Assembly (NCBI RefSeq): GCF_035998295.1
Contig: NZ_DASYHS010000047.1
Location: 10,001-74,000, forward strand
DNA: 64,000 nucleotides
Direction: 5' to 3'
Source of the DNA: DASYHS01 sp035998295
GTDB taxonomy: Bacteria > Pseudomonadota > Alphaproteobacteria > Azospirillales > Azospirillaceae
The first letter of the stretch is position 1; the number at the start of each line of letters is the position of its first letter. Positions 8,945 through 18,951 of this stretch are shown here, in pieces. A program made the translations under genes and the position numbers. Below the pieces are notes generated by a model. It made no database searches. It had not been told where the DNA came from and saw only the letters and a program-made list of their open reading frames with translations.

Positions 8945-10558
8945 TCAGGCCCCTCCCGGCCCGGTGCGGTTTTCGGCACCGCCTCTCGACGGCGGGTCGA
9001 GCGGGAAGGCCAGCACGAACACCGTGCCGCCGTCGTTCCGGAACTCGTGGCGCCCGCCGATCTGCTGCGCCAGCGCGCGGATGAGGCGGCTGCCCATCCC
9101 GCTCGTCCATTCCGGGGAATGGCCTATGCCGTCGTCCCGGACCCGCAGGACCGCCCGATCCGCCTCCGCCGTCTCGTTCCGGAGGCTCACCTCGATCAGG
9201 CCGGCGCGGCCGTCGGGAAACGCATGCTTGAACGCGTTCGAGACCACCTCGTTGACGATGAGGCCCAGCGGCAGCGCCTGGTCGGGGCTGACCATCACGG
9301 GAGAGAGCGCGCACGAGACCTCGACCTCGGAGCCGTAGGCGCCGCGCAGGGCCTCGACCAGCGTGCGGACGTAGTCGGACGCGTCGAGCCGGTCGAAGCG
9401 GTCGGAGCGGTAGACATGCTCGTGCATGGCCGCCATCGCCGTGATTCGGCGCATCAGCTCCTGCTTCGGCTCGGCCGGCCCGGGCTGCAGCCGGACGAGG
9501 GCCGCGACGGTCTGCAGGTTGTTCTTCACGCGGTGGTGGATCTCCCGGAACAGGGTCCGGTTATCTTCGAGGGCGCCGGCGAGCGCGTGGCGCGCCTGCT
9601 CCTCCCGGTGCAGCAGCCGCACCACCCACAGCGACACCAGCAGCAGGGCGAGCCCGACCGGCGCCGCCACGAGCGCGATTTCGTTCGTGCGGCGGAACAG
9701 GTTGTCGGCCAGGCTGCTGGCGGGCACGCCGACGACGGTCACCAGGGGCAGGCCCTCGACGCGGCGGTATCCGACGATCCGGCTCACCCCGTCCGCCGGA
9801 GAGGCCGCGGCCTCGTAGAAGCCTTCCGGGGCGGCCGGAAGGTACCGGGTGAACAGGACGTAGTCGGCCAGGTTGAGCGTCCGCTCCGGGATCGGGTAGC
9901 GCGTCACGAGCCACCCGTCGTCGCGGAGCAGGCCGACCGTGGAGCCCGGGCCGAGGTCCATCGAGGCCCAGAACTGCGCCATGAGGTCGGCGGGCACGTA
10001 GACGACGACCGCGCCGAGGAACCGCCCCTCCCTCTCGATTCTGTAGCCGATCGGGAACACCTTGCGGCCGGTGACGCGGCCGGTCAGCAGCGGCCCGATG
10101 TGCCATTCCGCGCCCGCCTTCAGCGCCTGGAAGTAGTCGCGCTGCGCGACGTTCGCCTGTATGCCGGCCGCCTCGTTGCTGAGCATCGAATCGCCGTCGG
10201 CGTCGAACACCCAGATGGGGACCGCGCCCGGCAGCGCCGCGACGGCCTCGTTGAGGTCCTTCACGGTGGAGGCGGCGAAGAGGTCCGGCCTGCCGGCCAT
10301 GGACTCTGCCACCCGCCGCAGCGCCTGGAGATTGGCTTCGACGAGCCAGCGGACATGCGTCGAGGCGGTATAGGCCGCGCTGACCGCCCTTCCCTCGACG
10401 GCGCGCCGCGCGTCGCGCTGGGCCTGCCAGACGGAAACGCCCGCCAGCAGCAGCACGAGCGCCAGGAGCAGGCCGATCAGGGCGAACGCCGAGACGGTCG
10501 CGCGGCTCACCGGCCGTGCTTCCGGCGTGGGCTCCTTCCCGGGGTCAACTGCGCTCAA
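8945..10558 (-). CDS. Membrane sensor histidine kinase, HWE/HisKA_2 type
   Basis: A 537-aa sensor kinase. A first membrane helix (about 24-46) precedes an extracytoplasmic dCache-like sensor domain (about 60-300), then a second helix (ALVAAPVGLALLLVSLWVV). The phosphoacceptor box is EIHHRVKNNLQT (His341/His342), typical of the HisKA_2/HWE class, followed by an ATPase domain with an N-box in VNEVVSNAFKHAFPDG, G1 DDGIGH and G2 GMGSRLI. No response regulator is next to it, so it is an orphan. HWE kinases of alphaproteobacteria often act in general stress or light signalling; the ligand here is unknown. Confidence 0.88.
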   Translation of the reverse strand: MSAVDPGKEPTPEARPVSRATVSAFALIGLLLALVLLLAGVSVWQAQRDARRAVEGRAVSAAYTASTHVRWLVEANLQALRRVAESMAGRPDLFAASTVKDLNEAVAALPGAVPIWVFDADGDSMLSNEAAGIQANVAQRDYFQALKAGAEWHIGPLLTGRVTGRKVFPIGYRIEREGRFLGAVVVYVPADLMAQFWASMDLGPGSTVGLLRDDGWLVTRYPIPERTLNLADYVLFTRYLPAAPEGFYEAAASPADGVSRIVGYRRVEGLPLVTVVGVPASSLADNLFRRTNEIALVAAPVGLALLLVSLWVVRLLHREEQARHALAGALEDNRTLFREIHHRVKNNLQTVAALVRLQPGPAEPKQELMRRITAMAAMHEHVYRSDRFDRLDASDYVRTLVEALRGAYGSEVEVSCALSPVMVSPDQALPLGLIVNEVVSNAFKHAFPDGRAGLIEVSLRNETAEADRAVLRVRDDGIGHSPEWTSGMGSRLIRALAQQIGGRHEFRNDGGTVFVLAFPLDPPSRGGAENRTGPGGA

Positions 10559-10693
10559 CGGCCGCTCCCAAGCTCTGATCCGCTCACTCGGGGGCGTCCG
10601 GAACCCGGGGGCCCTCCCTTTCGCTCTGCTCCATCCTCATAGCACGGACTTGCGCCGGCTTCGCGGATGGATTCTCCGGCCGCCCGTCCGTCC

Positions 10694-12268
10694 TCAGGTC
10701 AGCAGCGCCGCCAGCAGCGCCGCGAACACCGCGGTCGCGATCCATACCGGCCAGACCATGCGCTGGCGCTTCGCGCCGTAGCGGTTCAGCAGCTCGTTCA
10801 AGGTCTCGGGATGCGCCTTCAGCCCGGCCTCGGTCAGCATGCGGGTCAGCCGCTCGGCATGGCGCAGGGCCGACGGCAGGTCGCGCACGACCCGCAGGAA
10901 CGTCTCCAAATCGTCGGCCAGCCGCGCCTCCGGACCCCGGTTCTCGCGCATCCAGGCCTCGATCAGCGGCCGGACCAGCTCCCACATGTTGATGTCGGGG
11001 TTGAGCGCGCGCCCGACCCCCTCGGCGGTCAGCATGCTTTTTTGCAGCAGGAGGAGCTGGGGCTGCGTCTCCATCTCGAACTGCTCCGTCACCGCGAACA
11101 GCTGGGCCAGCAGCCGGCCGATCGAGATGTCGTGCAGCGGCTTGTTGAGCAGCGGCTCGCCGATCGCGCGGCAGGCCTGGGTGAAGGTTTCCAGCGACTG
11201 GTGCGCCGGCACGTAGCCGGCCTGGAAATGGACGACCGCGACCCGCCGGTAGTCGCCGTTGAGGAAGCCCAGCAGCATGTCCGCGAGATAGGTGCGCGTC
11301 GCCCGGTCGAGCCGGCCCATGATGCCGAAATCGACCGCGACGACGTTGCCCTCGGTATCGACGAACAGGTTGCCGGGATGCAGGTCGGCGTGGAAGAAGC
11401 CGTCGCGGAACACCTGGTTGAAGAAGGCGGCCGAGGCCTTCGCCAGCACCTCGTCGGGATCGAAGCCGGCGGCGCGGATGCCGTCCACCTCGTCGACCTT
11501 GATGCCCCGCACGCGCTCCAGCGTCAGCACCCGCTGGCTGGTCCGGTCCCAGTCGATGCCGGGCACGCCGAAGGTCGGGTCGTCGCGGAAGTTCTGCGAC
11601 AGCTCGGACGCGGCGGCGGCCTCCATGCGCAGGTCCATCTCCATCCTCACCGTGTCGGCGAAGATGTCGACGACCTCGTTCGGCCGCAGCCGCTTGAGGC
11701 GCGGCTGGATCCAGAGCGCGAGCCCGGACAGCCAGCGGAACAGGTCCAGGTCGCGCTGGAACGCGCGCTCGATGCCCGGCCGCAGGATCTTGACCGCGAC
11801 CTCGCGCGGCGGGGGATCGTCCTCCGGGGCGCCGGGGACGGGCGGCAGGACCGCGAAATGGACCTGCGCGATCGAGGCGGCGGCGACCGGCCGGTCGTCG
11901 AAGGACGCGAACAGCTCGTCGACCGGGCGGCCGAACTCCTCCTCGACGATGCGGCGCGCCTGGGCGGCGGGGAAGGGCGGCAGCTTGTCCTGCAGCCGCG
12001 CGAGGTCGGCCGCCACCTGCTCGCCGACGAGGTCGGAGCGCGTCGACAGGATCTGGCCGAGCTTGATGAAGCTGGGGCCGAGCTCGGTCAGCGCCGCCGC
12101 CAGCCGCTCGCCCGGCCGGCCGGGGACGTCGCGCCGGCGGATCGGGGCGGTCAGCAGCGCGTAGCCGGGCGCCACGTCGCGCAGCTCGTCCGCGAACAGC
12201 GCGTCGTAGCGGCCCAGCGTGCGCAGGATCACCGCCAGGCGGGCGAGGTTGCGAATCGTGCGGAACAT
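10694..12268 (-). CDS. ubiB: Ubiquinone biosynthesis accessory kinase-like protein UbiB
   Basis: ABC1/ADCK-family atypical kinase-ATPase required for ubiquinone synthesis, 524 aa. The signature KxGQ sequence is present in LGPSFIKLGQILSTRSD, with the nucleotide-binding lysine in VAVKILRPGIE, the catalytic loop ADLHPGNLF and the metal-binding DFGIMGRLD. The C-terminus (VWPVWIATAVFAALLAALLT) is a membrane anchor, as in UbiB. It starts 15 bp after the ubiE stop and is co-transcribed with it. Confidence 0.95.
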   Translation of the reverse strand: MFRTIRNLARLAVILRTLGRYDALFADELRDVAPGYALLTAPIRRRDVPGRPGERLAAALTELGPSFIKLGQILSTRSDLVGEQVAADLARLQDKLPPFPAAQARRIVEEEFGRPVDELFASFDDRPVAAASIAQVHFAVLPPVPGAPEDDPPPREVAVKILRPGIERAFQRDLDLFRWLSGLALWIQPRLKRLRPNEVVDIFADTVRMEMDLRMEAAAASELSQNFRDDPTFGVPGIDWDRTSQRVLTLERVRGIKVDEVDGIRAAGFDPDEVLAKASAAFFNQVFRDGFFHADLHPGNLFVDTEGNVVAVDFGIMGRLDRATRTYLADMLLGFLNGDYRRVAVVHFQAGYVPAHQSLETFTQACRAIGEPLLNKPLHDISIGRLLAQLFAVTEQFEMETQPQLLLLQKSMLTAEGVGRALNPDINMWELVRPLIEAWMRENRGPEARLADDLETFLRVVRDLPSALRHAERLTRMLTEAGLKAHPETLNELLNRYGAKRQRMVWPVWIATAVFAALLAALLT

Positions 12269-12283
12269 CGTCGCCCGGTGCCG

Positions 12284-13063
12284 TCAGAGGCGCCAGCCGG
12301 AATGGATCGCCGCGATCCCGCCGGTCAGGTTGCGGTAGCGGACCTGGCCGAAGCCGGCCGCGCGGATCCTGCCGGCGAGCGCTTCCTGGTCGGGGAAGCG
12401 GCGGATGCTCTCGACCAGGTACTGGTAGGACTGGCGGTCCCCCGCCACCAGTTGGCCCAGGCGCGGCAGGACCGAGAAGGAGTAGCGCTCGTAGATCCCG
12501 GCCAGCAGCGGCACCACGACGCGGGAGAATTCCAGGACGAAGAACCGGCCGCCCGGGCGGAGCACCCGGTGCGCCTCGGCGATGGCGGCGTCGATGCGGG
12601 TGACGTTGCGCAGGCCGAAGGCGATCGTGTAGGCGTCGACCGACCGGTTCGCGACCGGCAGGCGCTCGGCGTCGCCGACGGCCCAGTCGACGTTCTCCAG
12701 CACGCCGCGGTCGATCGCGCGGTCGCGGCCGACGCGGATCATCTGCTCGTTGATGTCGACGACGTGGACGAAGGCCGAGGGCGCGCGCTCCAGGAAGCGC
12801 AGGGCCACGTCGCCGGTGCCGCCCGCGACGTCGAGCAGGACCATGCCCGGCCTCGGCGCCACCAGGTCGACCAGCGTCGACTTCCACAGCCGGTGCACGC
12901 CCGCCGACATCAGGTCGTTCATCAGGTCGTAGCTCGGCGCCACGTTGTCGAACACCTGGCGCACCAGCGGCGCCTTGCCCTCGGGGTCGACGGGGCGGAA
13001 GCCGAACCAGTGGGCCTCGGAGGCGGCGGGCGGATCGGTGTCGGGCGGGAGGTTCTCTGCCAT
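12284..13063 (-). CDS. ubiE: Demethylmenaquinone/2-methoxy-6-polyprenyl-benzoquinol methyltransferase UbiE
   Basis: Class I SAM methyltransferase acting in ubiquinone (and menaquinone) synthesis, about 259 aa. Motif I is [16 protein letters not shown], and the UbiE signatures [18 protein letters not shown] and [20 protein letters not shown] are present. The start is taken at ATG 13063 ([10 protein letters not shown]); an ATG four codons upstream (13075) is equally possible, and neither has a clear Shine-Dalgarno. It is divergent from mutM and is the first gene of ubiE-ubiB. Confidence 0.94.
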   Translation of the reverse strand: MAENLPPDTDPPAASEAHWFGFRPVDPEGKAPLVRQVFDNVAPSYDLMNDLMSAGVHRLWKSTLVDLVAPRPGMVLLDVAGGTGDVALRFLERAPSAFVHVVDINEQMIRVGRDRAIDRGVLENVDWAVGDAERLPVANRSVDAYTIAFGLRNVTRIDAAIAEAHRVLRPGGRFFVLEFSRVVVPLLAGIYERYSFSVLPRLGQLVAGDRQSYQYLVESIRRFPDQEALAGRIRAAGFGQVRYRNLTGGIAAIHSGWRL

Positions 13064-13176
13064 GGCGCGCACCATACAGGCTCGCCGCGCGGGGTGCCAG
13101 ATCGCAGCCGGGCCGGCGGGGCGGGGCGAGGCCTTGCCGATTGGCCGGCCGGCGGAGTCCGGCTATACATGGGCGC

Positions 13177-14016
13177 ATGCCCGAACTCCCCGAAGTCGAA
13201 ACGGTCTGCCGCGGCCTCGCCTCCAGCCTCGAGGGGCGCCGGCTCGTGTCGGTCGAGATGCGCCGGCCGGACCTGCGCGTCCCGCTGCCGCCCGACCTGC
13301 CCGAGCGGCTGGCCGGGCGCCGGGTCGAGGCGGTCGGCCGGCGCGCGAAGTACATCGTCGTGCGCCTCGACGACGGGACCGCGCTGCTGTGCCATCTCGG
13401 CATGTCGGGGCGCATGACGGTCGGCCGCGACCTCGGCCCGCCGGGCCGCCACGACCACGTCATCGTCAAGGTCGAGGACGGGACCGAGGTGCGGTTCAAC
13501 GACGCGCGCCGATTCGGGCTGATGGCGCTGGCCGACGCCGACGCGCTCGACCTCCACCCGCTGCTGGCCGCACTCGGGCCCGAGCCGCTCGGCAACGCCT
13601 TCGGCGCCGGCGTGCTGGTCGAGCGGCTGGCCGGGCGCCGGACGCCGATCAAGGCGGCGCTGCTGGACCAGACCGTGGTCGCTGGGATCGGCAACATCTA
13701 TGCCTGCGAGGCCCTGTTCCGGGCCGGGATCGGCCCGTTGCGCCCGGCCGCCTCGGTGACCGGGCGCGACGCCGAGCGGCTGGTGGCGGCGATCCGCGAC
13801 GTGCTGGCCGAGGCGATCGAGGCCGGCGGCTCCACCTTGCGCGACTACGTCCAGGCGTCAGGCGAGCTCGGCTACTTCCAGCACCGCTTCGCCGTCTACG
13901 ACCGCGAGGGCGAGCCCTGCCCGGGCTGCACCTGCGACGTGGCGCGGACCGGCGGCGTCCAGCGCATCATCCAGAGCAATCGATCGACTTTTTATTGTCC
14001 GCGGCGCCAGGGCTGA
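13177..14016 (+). CDS. mutM: Formamidopyrimidine-DNA glycosylase MutM (Fpg) with altered zinc finger
   Basis: Base-excision-repair glycosylase/AP lyase for 8-oxoguanine and Fapy lesions, 279 aa. The catalytic N-terminus PELPEVETV (Pro2, Glu3) begins right after ATG 13177, which fixes the start. The helix-two-turn-helix region holds [18 protein letters not shown]. The C-terminal zinc finger is odd: it reads CPGC ... [11 protein letters not shown], so the usual last cysteine (CPxC) is an arginine codon (CGC at 14005-14007), and the spacing between the cysteine pairs is longer than usual. An extra cysteine follows CPGC by one residue and might substitute. Otherwise complete. Confidence 0.93.
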   Translation: MPELPEVETVCRGLASSLEGRRLVSVEMRRPDLRVPLPPDLPERLAGRRVEAVGRRAKYIVVRLDDGTALLCHLGMSGRMTVGRDLGPPGRHDHVIVKVEDGTEVRFNDARRFGLMALADADALDLHPLLAALGPEPLGNAFGAGVLVERLAGRRTPIKAALLDQTVVAGIGNIYACEALFRAGIGPLRPAASVTGRDAERLVAAIRDVLAEAIEAGGSTLRDYVQASGELGYFQHRFAVYDREGEPCPGCTCDVARTGGVQRIIQSNRSTFYCPRRQG

Positions 14017-14026
14017 GGTAGTAGCA

Positions 14027-14422
14027 GTGGCCATGATCCGGGTCCCCGTCCTGTTTCCGGCGCTCGTCGCCGGGCTGCTGTGGGCAGCCTCCCCCGGGGC
14101 CGGCGCCGCCGGGCCCGGCTTCGTCGTCGGCATCGGCGACCTGCCGCTGATGGAGGGGCTGGTCCCCGTGACCGGGCAGGTGGTCCTGTTCGACAAGCCC
14201 GACGGCAGGATCGTCCAGGCCGTGGCGCGCGGGGACATGGCCCCGGCGGAGGTGCGGGGTTTCTACGCCCGCACGCTGCCCCAGCTCGGCTGGCGGCCGG
14301 CCGGGCCCGACCGCTACGCGCGGGACGGAGAGGTCCTGGCGCTCGAATTCGTCGGTCGGCCGGAGCGCCGGCCCCCGGACCGGGGGCCGGTGACCGTCCG
14401 CTTCATCCTCAACCCCCAATAG
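14027..14422 (+). CDS. Putative secreted/periplasmic protein between mutM and enoyl-CoA hydratase
   Basis: A 131-aa protein with a signal peptide (hydrophobic core VLFPALVAGLLWAASPG, likely cleavage after GAGA). The mature part resembles small periplasmic proteins of the type LPLMEGL ... FYARTLPQLGWRP, in which a residual-like domain senses or rebuilds an outcome variable; no enzymatic motif is seen. GTG 14027 is preferred because GAGGT (14015-14019) lies at ideal spacing; ATG 14033 is the alternative. It follows mutM by 10 bp. Function unknown. Confidence 0.78.
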   Translation: MAMIRVPVLFPALVAGLLWAASPGAGAAGPGFVVGIGDLPLMEGLVPVTGQVVLFDKPDGRIVQAVARGDMAPAEVRGFYARTLPQLGWRPAGPDRYARDGEVLALEFVGRPERRPPDRGPVTVRFILNPQ

Positions 14423-14444
14423 ACCCCGCGCATCCTGCGGGGTC
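14422..14444 (+). terminator. Possible stem-loop after the secreted-protein gene
   Basis: An 8-bp perfect stem (14422-14429 with 14437-14444) around a 7-nt loop begins on the last base of the preceding stop codon, ahead of the enoyl-CoA hydratase gene. No T-tract follows, so it may be a weak terminator, attenuator or mRNA-stability element. Confidence 0.35.
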
Positions 14445-14467
14445 GCCCCGAACGGAGACTGTGAGCG

Positions 14468-15244
14468 ATGGCCTACGAGAACATCCTGGTCGAGACCCGC
14501 GGGCGCGTCGGCCTGATCACGCTGAACCGCCCCAAGGCGCTGAACGCGCTGTCCGACAAGCTGGTGACGGAGCTCGGCCAGGCGGTCGACGCGTTCGAGG
14601 CCGACCCCGAGATCGGCTGCCTCGTGCTGACCGGCAGCGAGAAGGCGTTCGCGGCCGGCGCGGACATCAAGGAGATGGCGAGCCAGGGCTACATGGACGT
14701 CTATCTCGGCGACTTCATCACCAAGAAGTGGCAGCGCGTCGCCCAGTGCCGCAAGCCCGTGATCGCGGCCGTGGCGGGCTACGCGCTCGGCGGCGGCTGC
14801 GAGCTGGCGATGATGTGCGACTTCATCCTGGCCGCCGACACCGCGAAGTTCGGCCAGCCCGAGATCACGATCGGCACCATCCCCGGCTCGGGCGGGACCC
14901 AGAGGCTGACCCGCTTCGTCGGCAAGTCCAAGGCGATGGAGATGTGCCTGACCGGCCGCATGATGGATGCCGAGGAGGCCGAGCGCGCCGGACTGGTCAG
15001 CCGCATCATCCCCGCCGCCGACCTGCTGGACGAGGCGATGAAGGTCGCCGAGCGCATCGCGTCGATGTCGCTGCCGGCCGCGATGATGACCAAGGAGGCG
15101 GTGAACCGGGCCTACGAGACCTCGATGGAAGAGGGGATGCGCTTCGAGCGGCGCCTGTTCCACTCCACCTTCGCGACCGAGGACCAGAAGGAGGGCATGG
15201 CCGCCTTCGTCGAGAAGCGCCAGCCCCGGTTCAAGCATCGCTGA
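14468..15244 (+). CDS. Enoyl-CoA hydratase
   Basis: Crotonase-superfamily enzyme hydrating 2-trans-enoyl-CoA in fatty-acid beta-oxidation, 258 aa. The oxyanion-hole segments [11 protein letters not shown] and [12 protein letters not shown] are intact, and the catalytic glutamates lie in [10 protein letters not shown] and [13 protein letters not shown]. The sequence matches the short-chain mitochondrial/EchA type. It sits between mutM and rpsT, a conserved position in related alphaproteobacteria. It is separated from the upstream gene by a small hairpin and from rpsT by a good promoter. Confidence 0.93.
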   Translation: MAYENILVETRGRVGLITLNRPKALNALSDKLVTELGQAVDAFEADPEIGCLVLTGSEKAFAAGADIKEMASQGYMDVYLGDFITKKWQRVAQCRKPVIAAVAGYALGGGCELAMMCDFILAADTAKFGQPEITIGTIPGSGGTQRLTRFVGKSKAMEMCLTGRMMDAEEAERAGLVSRIIPAADLLDEAMKVAERIASMSLPAAMMTKEAVNRAYETSMEEGMRFERRLFHSTFATEDQKEGMAAFVEKRQPRFKHR

Positions 15245-15292
15245 CAGGTCCGCCCGGCGTTTCTGCCCGGCGGTCCTGCCCGACCGTCCCAC

Positions 15293-15322
15293 TTGACTCT
15301 TCCGATGCGGCGCGGATATAAG
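15293..15322 (+). promoter_or_regulatory. Sigma70-type promoter for rpsT
   Basis: -35 TTGACT (15293-15298), 18-bp spacer, -10 TATAAG (15317-15322). It lies about 45 bp upstream of the rpsT start, with no competing gene in between. Both hexamers are 5/6 matches to consensus, among the best promoter matches I noticed in the window. Confidence 0.75.
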
Positions 15323-15367
15323 GCGCGCTCGCATTCGGCACAGGGTGTGTCCGCAGAAGGTTTTGTC

Positions 15368-15628
15368 ATGGCCAACCACAAGTCCGCAGAGAAACGTATC
15401 CGCCAGACCGAGCGGCGCACCGAGATCAATCGTGCCCGGGTCAGCCGCGTCCGCACCTTCGTGAAGAAGGTCGAAGTCGCGATCCAGTCCGGCGACAAGG
15501 CCGCCGCCAACGAAGCGCTCCGTCTCGCCCAGCCGGAGATGATGCGCGGCGTGACCAAGGGCGTGCTGCACAAGAATACCGTGTCGCGCAAGCTGTCGCG
15601 CCTGTCGCACCGCATCAAGTCGCTCTGA
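15368..15628 (+). CDS. rpsT: 30S ribosomal protein S20
   Basis: An 86-aa basic helical protein that binds 16S rRNA in the small subunit. The N-terminus [17 protein letters not shown] and the C-terminal [15 protein letters not shown] are characteristic. ATG 15368 is fixed by the conserved MANxKSA start; upstream in-frame codons belong to the promoter region. It is monocistronic, with its own promoter and a strong terminator. The position just upstream of dnaA is conserved in many alphaproteobacteria. Confidence 0.97.
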   Translation: MANHKSAEKRIRQTERRTEINRARVSRVRTFVKKVEVAIQSGDKAAANEALRLAQPEMMRGVTKGVLHKNTVSRKLSRLSHRIKSL

Positions 15629-15645
15629 CCGGACGACCGGGAACG

Positions 15646-15675
15646 GGGCCGCGCCCTTCGGGGCGCGGCCCTTTT
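15646..15675 (+). terminator. Rho-independent terminator of rpsT
   Basis: An 11-bp GC stem (15646-15656 with 15661-15671) capped by a stable TTCG tetraloop and followed at once by TTTT (15672-15675). It begins 17 bp after the rpsT stop. Confidence 0.9.
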
Positions 15676-16168
15676 CGTTGCCGGTGCCGTTCGGGCCGGC
15701 CCCGTTCGGGTCGGATGCCGTCCGTGCCCACCGCTTCGAACGAATTTTGCTTTTTGCTCCGTTCGCGGTTCGGCCCCATTGTCAGCTTTTCGTCACGAGT
15801 CTAGAGTTGCTCGTTGCGTGCGCCGCCGCGACGCCGTTCGCAGAACAACAGGCGGCCGTCGGTTGAAACGCAAATCCGGGAACGCTCTAATGGATTGTCC
15901 AGGGAAGAAAAGCGAACTTTTCACCCATCGGATCGTCCCAAATTACATAAAAAGCATTTGATGTATCCTGTGGCGGGCGCGTGCCCGCTACTGGGGAGGG
16001 CAATGTCGTCTCTTCGTCCGGGTTTCCTGGTCTGCGGGAACGTCCGCGGGCCGGCCGGCGAAAATGGGGCGGTCGCTGTTTCGTAGGGGGCTGTGCGGCA
16101 CCGTGGGCGACGGTGCCGTGCCGCCGTGTCCGTGGGATGGGCGCGGCGTGGGCGGGAGCGTATGAGGC
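15676..16168. other. rpsT-dnaA intergenic region (candidate regulatory/origin region)
   Basis: About 490 bp without a supportable gene. Two less GC-rich stretches stand out: 15745-15800 (T-rich, with ATTTTGCTTTTTGC) and 15900-15970 (A-rich, including AAATTACATAAAAAGC). These could hold the dnaA promoter or part of a replication origin. I see no exact TTATNCACA DnaA box, so an oriC call is not justified from inspection alone. The short open frames here look fortuitous. Confidence 0.45.
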
Positions 16169-17569
16169 ATGTCGGTGAGCGGTTCGTTGGATCAGCAGTG
16201 GGCGCGCGTTCGCGGTCGCCTTCGCGACGAGGTGGGCGAGACGGCGTTCGGCCGCTGGCTCAAGCCGCTCTGCGTCACCGAGCTGCGCGGCTCGGAGCTG
16301 CGCATCGCGGTCCCGACCCGGTTCATGCGCGACTGGGTGCTGACCCACTACGCCGACCGCATCCGCGCGCTGTGGGTCGGCGAGAACCCGCACGTCCAGT
16401 CCGTCGAGATCATGGTGGCGCCCCAGCGGGTCGAGATCGGCTCCTCGGCCAATGACGACGACGGGTTGCCGCCGGTGCCGGTGCCGGTCGAATCGGACAG
16501 CGATCCCGACCGGGCGACGCCCCTGGCGCTGCCCGAGCGCGACGACCAGTTCGCCCATCTCGACCCGCGCTTCACCTTCGAGAATTTCGTCGTCGGCAAG
16601 CCGAACGAGCTCGCCCACGCGGCGGCGCGGCGGGTCGCCGAGGCGAGCTCCGTCACCTTCAACCCGCTGTTCCTCTATGGCGGGGTCGGCCTCGGCAAGA
16701 CCCACCTGATGCATGCGGTCGCCTGGGCGATCCGCAAGCGCGACCCGAATCGGCGCGTGCTGTACCTCTCGGCCGAGAAGTTCATGTACCAGTTCATCCG
16801 GGCGCTGCGCTTCAAGGACACCATGGCCTTCAAGGAGCAGTTCCGCTCGGTCGACGTGCTGATGATCGACGACGTCCAGTTCATCAGCGGCAAGGACAGC
16901 ACCCAGGAGGAGTTCTTCCACACCTTCAACGCGCTGGTGGACCAGAACCGCCAGGTCGTGATCTCGGCCGACAAGTCGCCCTCGGACCTCGAGGGCATGG
17001 AGGAGCGGCTGCGCTCGCGCCTGGGCTGGGGGCTGGTGGCCGACATCCACCCCACCACCTACGAGCTGCGCCTGGGCATCCTCCAGGCCAAGGCGGAGGG
17101 GATGCGGGCCCAGATGCCGGCGAAGGTGCTGGAGTTCCTGGCCCACAAGATCACCTCCAACGTGCGCGAGCTGGAGGGCGCGCTGAACCGCATCGTCGCC
17201 CATTCCGAGCTGGTGGGCCGGGCGATCACGCTCGAATCGACCCAGGAGGTGCTGCACGACCTGCTGCGCGCCAACGACCGCCGGGTCACGATCGACGAGA
17301 TCCAGAAGCGCGTGGCCGAGCACTACAACATCCGCCTGTCCGACATGAGCTCGGCGCGCCGGGCCCGCGCGGTGGCGCGGCCGCGCCAGGTGGCGATGTA
17401 CCTCGCCAAGCAGCTGACCCAGCGCTCGCTGCCCGAGATCGGGCGCAAGTTCGGCGGGCGCGACCACACGACCGTGATGCACGCGGTGCGCAAGGTCGAG
17501 GAGCTGGTCTCGACCGACGCGAGCTTCTCCGAGGACGTGGAGCTGCTGCGCCGCATGCTGGAGGGTTGA
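16169..17569 (+). CDS. dnaA: Chromosomal replication initiator protein DnaA
   Basis: AAA+ initiator that binds and melts oriC, 466 aa. Domain I covers about 1-90. A variable linker with a PVPVPVE run follows. The AAA+ domain begins near [20 protein letters not shown], with Walker [12 protein letters not shown] and Walker B LMIDDVQF. Domain IV carries the DnaA-box-binding signature [17 protein letters not shown]. The start at ATG 16169 gives the usual alphaproteobacterial length. First gene of the dnaA-dnaN-recF-gyrB set. Confidence 0.97.
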   Translation: MSVSGSLDQQWARVRGRLRDEVGETAFGRWLKPLCVTELRGSELRIAVPTRFMRDWVLTHYADRIRALWVGENPHVQSVEIMVAPQRVEIGSSANDDDGLPPVPVPVESDSDPDRATPLALPERDDQFAHLDPRFTFENFVVGKPNELAHAAARRVAEASSVTFNPLFLYGGVGLGKTHLMHAVAWAIRKRDPNRRVLYLSAEKFMYQFIRALRFKDTMAFKEQFRSVDVLMIDDVQFISGKDSTQEEFFHTFNALVDQNRQVVISADKSPSDLEGMEERLRSRLGWGLVADIHPTTYELRLGILQAKAEGMRAQMPAKVLEFLAHKITSNVRELEGALNRIVAHSELVGRAITLESTQEVLHDLLRANDRRVTIDEIQKRVAEHYNIRLSDMSSARRARAVARPRQVAMYLAKQLTQRSLPEIGRKFGGRDHTTVMHAVRKVEELVSTDASFSEDVELLRRMLEG

Positions 17570-17623
17570 TCCCGGCGTCGCGGCCGGCGACGACGATTTC
17601 CTTCGAAATAGCGGCGTTTGTGG

Positions 17624-17629
17624 TATATT
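17624..17629 (+). promoter_or_regulatory. Possible -10 element upstream of dnaN
   Basis: TATATT preceded closely by a TGTGG extended element, 80 bp upstream of the dnaN start, in the 139-bp gap after dnaA. No good -35 hexamer is seen at 16-18 bp. Suggests that dnaN may have its own promoter in addition to read-through. Confidence 0.3.
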
Positions 17630-17708
17630 CGGCGCCCGTTTCGCCGGGACGGCCTGCCGGCCGCGCGGCGCGACGGGTCCCTGCCAGAACCCCAGCCGCC
17701 CGGACACC

Positions 17709-18836
17709 ATGAAGATCACGATCGAACGCGCAGCGCTCCTCCGGTCTCTCGGACACGTGCAGAGCGTGGTGGAACGGCGGAACACGATACCGATCCTCTC
17801 CAACGTGCTGCTGCGCGCGGGCGACGGGGAGCTGGCGCTGACCGCGACCGACATGGACCTGGAGATCGTCGAGTCGGTCCCGGCGGAGGTGCTGCGGCCG
17901 GGATCGACGACCGCGCCGGCGCATACGCTCTACGACATCGTGCGCAAGCTGCCGGACGGCTCCCAGATCGAGCTGGACTGCGGCGACGGCAACGTGCTGA
18001 CGCTGCGTTCCGGCCGCTCCAACTTCAAGCTGGGCTGCCTGCCGATCGAGGACTTCCCCCAGATGTCCGGCGGGGAGATGGCGCACTGCTTCACGCTGCA
18101 GGCCGGCGACCTGCGCACCCTGGTCGACCGCACGCGCTTCGCGATCTCGACCGAGGAGACGCGCTACTACCTGAACGGCATCTATCTCCATTCCGCGCGC
18201 GGCCAGTCCGGCGAGGCGGACGTGGCGGTGCTGCGCGCGGTCGCGACCGACGGCCACCGCCTGGCCCGGGTCGAGATGCCGCTGCCCGACGGGGCGGAGG
18301 GCATTCCCGGCGTGATCGTGCCGCGCAAGACCGTCGCCGAGATCCGCAAGCTGATCGACGAGGCCGCCGACCGGATCGAGGTCAGCCTGTCGGAGACCAA
18401 GGTCCGGTTCGGCTTCGACAGCATCGTCGTGACCTCGAAGCTGATCGACGGCACCTTCCCGGACTACGAGCGCGTGATCCCGACCGGCAACGACAAGGTC
18501 ATGGAGGTCGCGGCCCGCGTCTTCGCGAGCGCGGTCGACCGCGTCGCGACGATCTCGACCGAGAAGAGCCGGGCGGTGAAGCTGAGCCTCGGCCAAGGCT
18601 CGCTCGTGCTCTCGGCGACCAGCCCGGAAGCCGGCAGCGCCACCGAGGAACTGGAGGTCTCCTATTCCTCTTCGCCCCTCGAAATCGGTTTCAACTCTCG
18701 CTATCTACTGGACATCACGCAGCAGATCGAGGGCGAGGTCGCCCGCTTCACGATGGCCGACGCCGCGTCCCCGACCGTGGTCCGCGACGTCGCCGACGGA
18801 GCTGCCCTCTACGTGCTGATGCCCATGCGGGTCTGA
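17709..18836 (+). CDS. dnaN: DNA polymerase III beta sliding clamp
   Basis: A 375-aa ring subunit that tethers DNA polymerase III to DNA. The three-fold clamp fold is recognisable: N-terminal [29 protein letters not shown], middle [18 protein letters not shown] with [13 protein letters not shown], and C-terminal [16 protein letters not shown] ending in YVLMPMRV. Length and start are normal. It follows dnaA by 139 bp and precedes recF. Confidence 0.97.
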   Translation: MKITIERAALLRSLGHVQSVVERRNTIPILSNVLLRAGDGELALTATDMDLEIVESVPAEVLRPGSTTAPAHTLYDIVRKLPDGSQIELDCGDGNVLTLRSGRSNFKLGCLPIEDFPQMSGGEMAHCFTLQAGDLRTLVDRTRFAISTEETRYYLNGIYLHSARGQSGEADVAVLRAVATDGHRLARVEMPLPDGAEGIPGVIVPRKTVAEIRKLIDEAADRIEVSLSETKVRFGFDSIVVTSKLIDGTFPDYERVIPTGNDKVMEVAARVFASAVDRVATISTEKSRAVKLSLGQGSLVLSATSPEAGSATEELEVSYSSSPLEIGFNSRYLLDITQQIEGEVARFTMADAASPTVVRDVADGAALYVLMPMRV

Positions 18837-18951
18837 GGCCCGCGCCCGACGGCGCGCGCCTCGTCCCGCCCATGACCCCGCCCGGACCGGCATGCCGTCC
18901 GGCGGCGGGGCCGGAGACCGATCGCCGTTGCAAGCGCCCACCGCAGCAAGG

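Noticed and set aside
15676..16168. Confident oriC call
   Set aside because: No exact DnaA box found by inspection, and in several alphaproteobacteria the origin is not beside dnaA.
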